From Phyllostachys edulis (taxonomy: Eukaryota; Streptophyta; Magnoliopsida; Poales; Poaceae): a stretch of DNA of 64,000 nucleotides. This document shows positions 11,601-22,099 of this stretch, piece by piece. The stretch's first letter is position 1; each line of letters begins with the position of its first letter. A model generated the notes under the pieces. The model did not search any database and had not been told where the DNA came from. It was given only the letters and a program-made list of their open reading frames with translations. The stretch is taken from contig CM070561.1 of the NCBI GenBank assembly GCA_036346405.1, forward strand, positions 4,962,834 to 5,026,833. Direction: 5' to 3'. The position numbers and the translations under genes were made by a program.

Positions 11601-13595
11601 ATCAACTTTGTTGGTTTCCTCTGTTAGTAAGCTTACTTGTAGAATAGGTTTTAGGCATGCTACTATTTTTGTGGTTGCATTTATTTTGTGCTCCTTTTTC
11701 ATGTCTTTGAAAAATCATAGAAAATGCATCCTAGCCCCAAATGAGGTGAATTCAATTATGTTGTTCATCTCATGTGGTGCTTTATTTAATATAAAAATCT
11801 CAGGTGTAATACCTCTTTGGAAATTTATGCCAAAAAAATAATTTCGGGTGAACAGTACCCGAGGTGATTTTTTTTAGCATTTTTCCAACTGGCCAAACTT
11901 GTTTTGGCCATAACTTTTGCATTGAGAATCCAAATCAATTGGTTCTTGTTGATAAATTCCTTAAAAATCATGCTCTTCTTGATGTAGAAATTTCAGAGCT
12001 TTTGGTGGAAGTTGGTTTTTGAGTCTTTCCGTCATCTTCGTTCTTATCGGTTCTTTTTGTTCTTTTCGTTAGGTGTCGCATTTATTTCGTTGAGTTCGAA
12101 GCGACCCTCTGCAGCAAGAGAGCTATCAACAAGGCAAGCAATTTGATCATACTAATCCCATTAATTTGAAAGTCTAAATATCTTGTTTACAACTATATCT
12201 ATTGCATGCTCTATTTTGTTGTTAAATTATTGATCGATTAGTTGATCCTCTAGATGCATAATCTGTAGGTAAATGTTATTCCTCTACTACTGAGCCTAGG
12301 ATTATCTTGCTGTGATTGGAGTTCATTGGATGAGCTCTTGTCACTTAGTAGTTGACGAGTTAATGTTGCTTAGTCATGCTTAGCTATCGGTAGTATTGGG
12401 TGGTCATCGACTTAGTCGATGATCTTGATCACACAAATCTTATTATTATTCCATTATGTCCAGCACTTGTGCTTTGTTAATTTGTAAAGTCAAAAACTGA
12501 AAATGAAAACTGTTCTAGACTTGGGCCCAATGGATGTTGGTGTGATCTGTTGGTGTGTTGGAATGGTGCCTAAGTCAACAAGGACCGAACATCTTGTTAC
12601 ACTAAACCAAGTATTTTTGTGTGCTAACCACACGAGGGGGATATGAGACCTCTCTTGGCTAAGTACTTTGGGAGGTATTAATTAATTAGCACGATCCATT
12701 GAAATGTCTCAGAGGATTTAGCGCGCTTCAAGATACCAAAGGTAGTGTGCTTAATCATGTGGCAAAAGGCACCGACGGTGGGTACATTGGTACACCCTCA
12801 GGTATAAACTATTCGACTATCCTCGCCCTAGGTTATGGACACGCTTTGGGAAGTCTTTCGAGAGTTAGACTATAACATTTTAATTAACACTTGTTATGGG
12901 TGGTATGAATGGGTAATTCATACTATTGTTGTGGTGACTATTGTTAGTCACTTCTGTGTTGTTGTTATCATCTATCTATTGTTATTATTGTTGTCTCACT
13001 GTTATTTGAACATTAAAAACAGATTGCAAAACTGCTTTCAAGTTATTGTATTATTGCAAAGGAAAATTGCTTTATGTTGAAAATAACCTACAAACCTACC
13101 TTTGATTAAAGCTTGCATGTAGCTATGTATAGGTCATTATTTGTAAGTCTTATAGTACATTTTTGTACTCATTTGCATTGCTAAATTGTTGTAGAGGAAG
13201 TTGATCCTCAAGGGATTGACTATCGTGATACGGACTTCGATTTCGACGACTAGGTTGGCGGCCCGGTCAGTTTGCCTTGTGGGCTTAAAGGCAAACCGTA
13301 TGGCTTTTGTTATTGCTATCTTATGGCTTTTGCTTCTGCTGTTATTTTTCTTTTAGGTTGTGTTTGTGGCCGATTGGCCCTTGCTGTAATAACTCTATTA
13401 TGTATGTCATTTGTTTAATCTAGTTCTTGCTTCGGTTCTATGCTTGTATGGAATTGATGCATGATTTTGTAAAAGGGTGTGTGTACAACACTTCTGGGAT
13501 GTATACATTTTTCCGAGGCACGTGATATTTTGTTTGTGATGCTAAGGTCACTTGGAAGACTAAGAATTACAAGCTAAATACCCCGGGGTCTCACA
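8644..13595 (+). mobile_element. Tekay-type Gypsy solo LTR, 4,952 bp, TSD CGGAA
   Basis: The LTR starts TGTAACATCCC and ends GGGGTCTCACA. The 5-bp duplication CGGAA is present on both sides (8639-8643 and 13596-13600). The start, the end and the inner core (near 12700-12845) match other grass Tekay-lineage LTRs here. No primer-binding site, polypurine tract or pol sequence is present, so it is a solo LTR left by LTR-LTR recombination. Inside it, 10990-11310 holds repeated CCGTTGATT...AGATCAACGG palindromes, and 10640-10850 holds two related TTAATCATTG/GGTTAATCACC stretches. The many short ORFs within it carry no recognisable domain. Confidence 0.88.
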
Positions 13596-16500
13596 CGGAA
13601 CCTCATCGCCGCCTTCAACCGGTTGCCTCTGCCACCTCCTTCGTCACCGCCAGCAAACCCCTCTCGTCGCGTCCTCGAAACCTTGCGCACCAGGTCCCCC
13701 TCGTCGCACTCGTCCTTTTGGCACCCACCGTTGGGCTCACCGTGGCGCGGAGCGCCGATGAGCCTACGCGCCCGAGTGCCACCACACCGCCGGAGTTGAC
13801 GTGGCCGCCACCTTGCCGCCACCACCTCGCCACCTCAGTGCCACCTCACCCTCCTGCTTGCGTGGTAGCCCACGTGGCCCAGCCCGCGTGGCAAGCCCCT
13901 GTGTTGCGAGCCGGGTCCACCATGGACCGCCGCACACTCATGGACCTAGTCCACCAGTCTGGGGCCCACCTGTCAGTGGCTCAGCCACTTTCCTTTTGAA
14001 AAATAATTCCGAAAATTCCTTTTTTCATCATTTCATGTATTTTCAAACTTCTGAACGCCCATTCTCCTCCGTTCGAACTCCGATTCGATCGATTCAAATT
14101 TATAAATTCATCTAAAATAAAGATCTAGCTATCTACACTAAAATTATTTTATTTGGAGTTCATTTGGATTCATTTGGATTTTGTTTGAATTTGGCTTATT
14201 TTTGCGTGTAGATTTTGACGACTTTGGAGAACCGGATTTTGACACTTCTTCGCATTTCGACGCCATTTAAAAACAATAACTAAATAAGTAAGGCAAGTTA
14301 CATCTTTAATCATATTTGAATCCTAGTATTTTAAATTATTTAAATTCTGTTTTAAATTATTATTGCATGCTTATTTGAATTCAAGTAATTTAAATTCTGC
14401 TTTTAAGCTTTATAGTTATTCTCAATTCCATTGTATAGCTATTTATTGTCAAGATAAACAAAGATGGAGAACCTTCATAATATGATGTATTTAGGAATAG
14501 AAATTGAAAAGACTAGATTATAAGAATACATTATTATCGGATGTTTGATCATAAGAATACTTTTTTATTGGATTATAGCAATACACAATGGATGGAAGCG
14601 GGTTGTAGGAATACATGTTTTTAGATATTGATTACGTAATTATACAATTGTTGATTGTTGGATTATAAGGTTGAATAATTGTTGGAGATCGAATCATAGA
14701 AATGCAATATTAACAGATGTGGATGATAGAAATAAATGATTGATGGATGTTGGATTTTAGGAATAAATCTTGGCGATATTATACAAATAAATCTTGATGG
14801 ATTGTAGAAATATATTTTGATGGATTTTAGAAATATATCTTGATTGGATCATACAGTATATTTTGTCAATTATTAGAATATATCATTGTTAAGATCGATT
14901 AGTGATATCGGATTATAGAAATAGATTATGATTGGATGTTGGATTGTTAGAGATATATGCACATTGATATGGGATTGTAGAAATATATTATTGTTGAATA
15001 TTGATTATGGGACTACATTAATGTTGGATATTGGATTATAGGATCACATTAATGTTGGATATTGATTGACAAATACATTATCATTGGACATTGGATTATT
15101 AGAAATACATGATTATTGGATGTCGGATTCTAGAAGTATCTTATTGTTCGATATCGAATTGTTGGATATCAGATTCTAGAAGTAGATAATTGTTGATATT
15201 GACTATCGAAGATTGGATTATAGAAATAGATGATTACCGGATATCGATTATCGGAAATTGGATTATAGGGTTACATAATCATCTGATTGATGGATGTTGA
15301 ATTATTAGAAATGATTTATTAGGGAATAATGGATTGATGGATATCGATTATAGAATTTGAGTATTGTTGAATGTTGGATTGATTGAAGTCGGATCATAGA
15401 AATAGATTGATATTGTGGATATTGGGCTAATTGATGTTGGAGTATATGAATACATAATTGCTGGAGATTGGATTATCACAATATTGATGGTTTACTTACT
15501 GGTCTTGGAATTGATAATTCTTGGATATTAATCTCTCACACCTTGTCGCCCTAGATGAAGCTCTAGTTAATACATTAGTATGACTAGAACATATTGAAAA
15601 ATTATGCTTAGTCAAAACTTAGACAAAAAATCTTGATTTGGGGAAATTTATAGCCAAAAGATCAAATATTGTCTAAAGTAGTATCCATGGCATCTGGCCT
15701 CATCATGGAAGTTTATGAATGCTTTGAAAAACTGAAATAAAATGAAAATAGGTTTGGACTTGGGCGAAATGGATGTTTGGATGGGTGCATGTTCATGCAC
15801 GGGGTCGATTCATTTCTATGATCGAGGCACAGGGTTCTTTTGGAAAGTCATCCAAGTCAATTAAGGACCGGTCTTCGAGTGCATTTTGCTAAGCCCCATT
15901 GTACTACCACATGTCCTGGTGGGTGGGACTTGTCTGAATAATTTGTATCCTTTCACCGTAGTCGTGTCATTCAGTTGCATGAGTGTCTTTTACGACCTAC
16001 TTTTATATACTCCCACCTGGCGCAAGAGGGAGCCTGAACCCAGCGGGTTTCTATCCAAAGGGGGCGAAACCTTAGCGAGGCAGGACTATGGTGGGATGAT
16101 GCATTGTAAAGGCCTTGTCACATGCTTTAGACTGCTTACCTAAGGTAGTGAGCGGTGGTATCGACGGATGCCAAACAAACTAGAGAAGTCGTGTCATGTG
16201 GGTAAAGTTGTACACCTCTGCAGAGTGTAAAACTATTCGAATAGCCGTGTCCACGCTCATGGACATGCTAGCAAAGCCACTCCAAGTTAGATTTTGTTTT
16301 GATTTCAAAAGACTTTATCAAATGATTTTGGATTTCTATCCAAATAAGAATTGGGCGGGTAGCCTTATGATAGGAGGGTATTCTTCACCACTCGCTGATG
16401 AATGTTATCTCGACTATAAAACTTGAGAATTTAGAAAATGAATTTTAGTTATAGAATAACCGCTGGAACTTAGTACAAGTATTTGGAAAGGAACACCGCT

Positions 16501-16909
16501 TATGCAAAATCAACTCTATAAGCCTTCCTTGGTTATACCTCTCGCATGCATTATAATTTCGTTATTGGGTGTAACTTATAAATACATTTATTTGTACTCA
16601 CTCTTACTTAATAAAATGTTGTTAAGAGGAGAAGGACTTTGCACTGGCCAAGATCTCGACGATTAGGCCACTACCCCGCCGATTGTTCGTGGCGCATTAG
16701 TGGGCTCTACTGCTTCTTGTTTCGTCTTCAACTGTGTTCTATATTGTTGGCTCGTAAGCCTTTCTGGTAATCAATTTTGATATTTATTATTAAAGTTTTG
16801 CGATTATGGTTGTGGTACCATGTTTGTTTACTGTGTGAGCTAGCCACTGATCATGGGACTAGTTCAGAAATGCACAAGGGATTTGGGGTTTTAATCCCGT
16901 GTCCTTACA
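13596..16909 (+). mobile_element. LTR 'C', right fragment
   Basis: This resumes the C-rich LTR sequence broken at 8643 and ends in a Tekay-type tail, CCCGTGTCCTTACA, at 16909. Its layout parallels LTR B (22100-25817): a GC-rich first part, AATTCATCTAAA (about 14104), GTGTAGATTTTGACG, an AT-rich middle, a conserved core at 16110-16270, and CTGTGTGAGCTAGCC / GGGACTAGT near the end. The left end is missing, so no TSD can be checked. The AT-rich middle holds the degenerate repeat listed separately. Confidence 0.6.
14480..15540. repeat. AT-rich degenerate tandem repeat (GGATTATAGAAATA.. / TTGGATATTGG..) inside LTR C
   Basis: About one kilobase is made of variants of two short phrases, GATTATAGAAATA and TTGTTGGATATTG, alternating with no fixed period (roughly 30-50 bases). 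The equivalent place in LTR B lacks such an array, so it expanded within this copy or subfamily. It encodes nothing I can recognise. Confidence 0.65.
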
Positions 16910-16938
16910 GTCCTCCTCCCTCCTCTCCAGCGCGGATG

Positions 16939-17325
16939 TGTTAAATCCCGAGCGATGGAATCAGAGAATGGGGAAAATGATGGAACTCAAAATTGGGGAA
17001 AGTGTACTGCTAGTTCTAAAGCTAAGATAAGACTAGGTATTTGGCAAATGGTAGATGTCGTTTTCATTCCATAACTAAGTTTATAAAGGATTACATGGAG
17101 GTAAAAGTAAAACAAAGCTAATCGACATAATAATATAATTATTTACACTATTCACAAGAAGAGAACTAATGACTTAGACAAGAAAAACTTTAACTATTCT
17201 AGCCCATTGATCTTAAGTCAAGCGGTATCACGTGATCTCACCGCCCCTTCTTCATAAGCTTTCAACGACTTCATCTTCCACCTCTAAATAGGCTAATGCT
17301 TCTCTGAACTTCTTTGAAGATTGCA
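16939..17325 (-). mobile_element. 3' LTR of the Reina-like Gypsy element (387 bp)
   Basis: On the plus strand it reads TGTTAAATCCCGAGCG ... GAAGATTGCA. A second copy lies at 52887-53278. On the minus strand this LTR follows a polypurine tract (AAGGGAAGAAATGTCGATC, in 17326-17350), so it is the 3' LTR. Short LTRs with a chromodomain-bearing integrase fit the Reina lineage of Ty3/Gypsy. The 29 bases between it and LTR C (16910-16938) are a CCTCC-rich scrap. Confidence 0.85.
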
Positions 17326-18750
17326 GATCGACATTTCTTCCCTTAATCGCACACTTGTTCTCAAGTGTTGCACACTTGCCCTCAAGTGTTGCTATCTAGA
17401 AACCAAGATCGAATCGCTCTAGGAATAGAACTCAGAAATGTACCTTTGATAAAATTATCATCCTCCCAAGAAGCATTCTCCGGAGGTAAGTTAGCCCACT
17501 ACACCAACCATTGAGTGACTAAGATGTCATTTCTGGGCATAGCTTTGGTTTCCATCACCTGTATTGGTTCCGTTTTAATCTTTCCATCTTCTCCTACCAA
17601 GGGAAAATCCGGCTAGGAACCGCACTCTTTCCGCAATGTCTCTTGAGTCAAGCTAACATGGAATGTAAGGTGTATTCCGATCGCATCGTAATTGTAATCA
17701 GATGCTACCTTACCCACCTTCTACAAGATTCTAAATGGACCATAAAATTTGCTAGTAAGTTTCAAAGCCTGCTTTGAGACCAAAAGCGGCAATCCTATAA
17801 GGTTGCATCTTCAAGTACACCATGTGTCCCATGCCTAGTCAGCTTTTCACTTCGATTCAAATCGGCATATTTCTTCATTCTTGATTGTGCTTGAGCTAGA
17901 TTTTCCTTCAATCTCCTCAACATGACTTGCTTTTCCTCCAGGAACTCCGTAGCTTCATTATCATCAAGACTAGGGACAACTACCTCATTGATCAAAGGTG
18001 GGGGAAAACCATATAATGCTCGAAACGGGGATAACTTGAGAACTGTATGGAAAGTAGTGCTGTACCACCATTCGCTTAACGACAACCCACTCACCCATTT
18101 CTTTGGTTCGTGATCGCCATACACCTAAGATGTGATTCAACACATTGGTTTACTCTCTCGCTTTGACCGTCTGCTTATGGATGATAAGAAGTGCTAACTG
18201 AAGTTGTACTCTCAAGGATTTGAATAACTCTTGCCATAGTTTACTAGTAAAGATTCTATCCCTATCGATACAATAGCAACATGAAATCCATGCAATTTGA
18301 AGATGTTGTCAATGAAAGCTTGTGTTATCGAATGAACTGTAGGGTGAGAGAGTGGAACAAAATGAGCATAATTTAGAACCACCAACCACCACAAATATTA
18401 TCTCCTCTCCTTTGGATTTGGTAACCCTCAATGAAGTCCATGGAAATATGCGCCCATGTCATATCTGGAACTAGTAGTGGCTCCAAAAGTCTAGGATAAT
18501 GGCAGTGCTCAACTTTTGATCTTTGACACATGCACATTCTTGCACCAGAGTGTGTATTTCCTTCTTCATCCCGGGCCAATAAAACAGGTGTTTAACTCTC
18601 TGATATGTAGCTACTCTTCCAAAATGCCCTCCTATAGCTGAGGTGTGCAGGATCATTCCCCATATAAATTTTTCCCTTGTATCCCAATACTCCAGAATTG
18701 AATGTATATGCAGATTCAAAGATTTGAAGTCAATGACAACCGCCCATAAG
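17326..18750 (-). pseudogene. Reina-like Gypsy pol, integrase and chromodomain part (broken)
   Basis: Minus-strand order is: the integrase zinc-binding region (18779-18471: AIGGHFGRVATYQRVKHLF, FYWPGMKKEI, a CxC remnant), the catalytic core (MTWAHISMDFIEG, about 18480), the C-terminal core (18124-17795: EWWYSTTFHTVLKLSPF, ALYGFPPP, QSRMKKYADLNR), and a chromodomain-like tail near 17560-17430 (WANLPPENASWEDDNFI). Stops and frameshifts separate these. The other half of the polyprotein (gag to RNase H) is at 49435-52760, and the two halves do not overlap. They were parted by the Copia insertion at 18751-49429, whose ATAAG duplication is at 18746-18750. Confidence 0.8.
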
Positions 18751-20416
18751 TGTTGGAAATATGCCCTCGAGGCAATCATAGAGATGATTATATTTCGTTA
18801 TGTTCATAACATTGATAATATGTTATCTTGTTCCTAAAATAATATTGTTAATATTTATTATCAAGTATGTGACTTGATTGTGAAACTCTATATTTCTACG
18901 ATGATTATTCTTAAATGTTCCTAGTAAAAAACATATGAGAACATATATGAATAGACTAGCATATGTATTGGTTGATGACTATGTTTCATGTGTCATAGAT
19001 ATGGAGATATCAAACTAATAATATGGACACATGTTAGAGAACATGGTGTTGGTTTGACCCACCTTAAGACACTGTGAGATTGTTATGATTTCGTGTGTCA
19101 TCGCTTGGTCTCAAGAAATGATGATGTGTAATCCTTAGACCCGAGATCAAGATGGTTTCCTACATGTGTAATAGCACTTTAGGGGTTACCAAACGCTACT
19201 CAGAATCGGACAGCTTATAAAGGTAGCTGCATACTATGAAATGTGCAGAGGATGTGACTGGTTGGATATGGGATTTGCCCTCCTAACATTACAGGAGAGA
19301 TGTCTCTGGGCCCCTCGTTGTGGTCGGATAAAGAAAGTGCATGGCTATGCCACTAGTGGTCGAAGTGTCGACCACATGAAGTTATTCGACACTTGATCGA
19401 GAAAGTATTGAATAGTCCATAGATAACAAATAATCTAACCTTTGGTTCAACCAGATGTCATGAGGCAAAAGGATAACACACAAACAGGTCGTTTAGTTCA
19501 ACCAGATAGTACGGCTAATATCCTTTCTCCATGTGTAGGGATAACCGCTTTCTAGGACCTCCTCTACCTAGGACCTCCTCTGCTTGAAGTGGTGCTGGAG
19601 TGGTCCTAGAATGGTTCGGAGTGGTCCTAGAGTAGTCCTGGAGAAACCTATCGAGGAGGTCCAATATGATGTCTCGAAGCTGGTCGAAAACTCGTCGTAT
19701 GGAGATACGAACTGGTCGTAGACTAGTCGAACATAATCACTAACTGGTCATAACTAAGTTTGGACTGGTCGTGACTGGATACAAGCTAGTCGTAAGTGAT
19801 AAGGACCTGGTCATAGATCATATTGTATTAAGGTTCGTCCGATATATTCTATGTATGTTCGGGAATCATTATGTGCTACTAGGTATCGCTAATGACTCGT
19901 GGTCGGAAAGAGTTTCTGAGTCACAACTGATCACACATGAACCTATAGGGTCACACACTTAAAGGGATAGGATTTGATTTGGATGGTGATCCAAATTCTT
20001 ATAGGCCATGAGTTCTTAATGGTCCTCAAGTTCGAGACCCGTCATGGATGCCTATAAATAGAGGGGCAGTGGCATGGGGTGAAGTTAGCTTTTGAGGAAT
20101 TCCTGAAACCCTAATAGCCATGCCTTCCTCAACCACGCCGCCGGTGCTAGCACTCCAGTGCATGGTGTCCCAGCCCCGTACATGTGGATACCTTGGAGGT
20201 GTTGTTGCGAAGCATCAACACTAGGACGACCCGCAACTCGTGACAATCATCGGAGCAGGAGGAGAAGACGCGTGGAAAGTACGACTACGACTGCATCAAG
20301 TCGCTACATTGACTCTACTTCTGCTATGAGTCGGCGTGTCTAGTGGTAATCTCATGATCTATTACTAGCGGAGGTTCCTTGGTTGCGCGGTAGAATTTTT
20401 GTTTCTGCTATCGTAG
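18751..20416 (+). mobile_element. 5' LTR of the Angela/BARE-type Copia element (first part)
   Basis: It begins TGTTGGAAATATGCCCT, the known start of Angela/BARE-1/WIS LTRs, and aligns along its length with the LTR at 47710-49429. In the first 165 bases I count 7 substitutions (6 are transitions) and one indel. It breaks off at ..GCTATCGTAG because the Tekay LTR T1 inserted there; its last 18 bases are at 42387-42404. It contains GGACCTCC blocks (19556-19580), a TATAAATAG box (about 20052) and a short leader. The target duplication of the whole element is ATAAG. Confidence 0.9.
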
Positions 20417-20538
20417 TGTAATGTACTAATTTTCTGAGTCTTTTTGAAAATTTTCAAAATAAAAAGAACCATTTGGTTTTGTCGAGAGTTCTAAAGCTTA
20501 ACTTGAGATTTTGGAATTAAAGGTGTTTTAAAATGACC
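20417..20538 (+). mobile_element. Tekay-type LTR 'T1', left end
   Basis: It starts TGTAATGTACTAAT directly after the CGTAG target site in the Copia LTR. The first 120 bases (CAAAATAAAAAGAACCATTT, AAAGCTTAACTTGAGATTTT) match the starts of T2 (reverse strand from 33232) and of the LTR ending at 62235, so T1 belongs to that family. It breaks into element B at about 20538. Confidence 0.75.
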
Positions 20539-22099
20539 TCAGAGCCAGCTTGTTTGAGTTTTGAGTAAGAATTTCAGTTTTCTCCAGGATCATCTGTGAA
20601 CAAGATAGTGTTAGTGGAAGATCAGCGAGACATTCGTTTCAAGATAGCCAAGACCCTCATCATTATAAAAGGACAAGTTCGCCAGATCGTCAAAAGTGAA
20701 CTGAATCAGTGAGAATTTCAGAAGAGGCTAATCACAATGTCAGTGTTTATATTGCCAGATACCAGAAAGGACCTTGATAGTTGTTATCACAGAGCGTCCA
20801 AGAATCGCAGTTAAGAAGTTTCGTGCACTTCATAACAACTAAAGTTTCAAACAAGAAATTATCCTATTCAGAATTCAAGGTTTGCTATCATGGAGCAACG
20901 AAGATTATTTTAGTGGATTGAGAACCACGAGGTTAAAGTCCATTTCCTCGTGATGATCAAGATAGTGGTAGATGTTTCGAATCGAAGAGCCGCCACAAGA
21001 ATCTGTTGTTCAGTCAGCTAAAGTTACCTCTAAAAGTCAAGTTGAGTCTTGAGTCAAGGTAAGAGGATATCTATTGAACCCCGTAGTTCAAACCGATGTT
21101 AGAATATCGCTTGACCGCTTAGTTTTGTCAAAGAAATCATTGTTTCACCCCTATTAATGCCACCAAGTTTGGAGACCATCTAGCAGTAGTGGTATACTAC
21201 GATGTTGTATACAATGAGATGGTACTCACCGAAATGGGTATAGTACCAGATCAACAAGAGATGATCAATTTGCATGATGTGTCGGAAAAGAAGGCCAAAA
21301 CAAGGATCCCGCTTACCTCGTGGTCACCGATAGAGTGCCCATGAAGCCTTGGATGCTCGCTTAAATATCAAGATTATGTATCACTCAATCGCCAAAGTGA
21401 TTAAAAAATGAGTTGTGCCTTAACTCATGGTACCGTGTCGAGTAAGTAAGTGTTCTACGAGAGTTTCCCTACAACACCGCTTGTCACTAGTTCAGAGTTG
21501 TCACTATATGAAGTTCGCAGTGGGTTTATCGAAGTCATTGCTCACCAGAGATGATCGATCACAAAGTATGTGGATTTTGCATTAATCATGAAGCGTATAC
21601 AAGTGTCTTTAATCCTAAAGGATTGTAAGTAGCTTAGTTCATGCAAAGCTACGCGGATTATGCAGATTATCACCTCGCAATGTGTCTATCATCAAGTTAC
21701 CTGTTGAAAATCTGTGTTAAGGATTGTATGACAGAGGTGATAGAGATGTGTCAGTCTGTTCAGATTCAGAAGCTCATAAGAAGAGTTTAGTTGTCAACAT
21801 GAGTTGTCACGCCAGAGGATCTCCTCAACCCGTATGTCTTCGATCACCGATCAAGTAGCCGTCGAAACAATCGAGTTGTAAGATGCCTTTCTTGCCAAGA
21901 GCCAGTTTGTCAAGTTTTTTGAAGCAAGAAGTTCAGAAGAAGCAAGGCATTTGTCTTGTAAGTGTTCGTAAGAGCAGCTCACAAAGTCAAAGCAGTTTGA
22001 AAGCTAGAAGAGAACCCGAGGGCCGAGTTCTTTAACCTATTCTATATTAGCCCGAATCTCGTGGATGAGATTCCTTTAAGGGGGGGGAGGGGGGAGGTT
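20539..22099 (+). mobile_element. Element 'B' internal region, non-coding, ending in a polypurine tract
   Basis: It opens with TCAGAGCCA, a remnant of a tRNA-Met-type primer site, and ends with GAGATTCCTTTAAGGGG.. and a G-rich polypurine tract (22070-22099), the signature just before Tekay 3' LTRs. The 1.56 kb in between shows no open frame longer than about 60 codons and no pol motifs. This looks like a non-autonomous or heavily deleted Tekay derivative. Its 5' LTR is missing. Confidence 0.6.
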
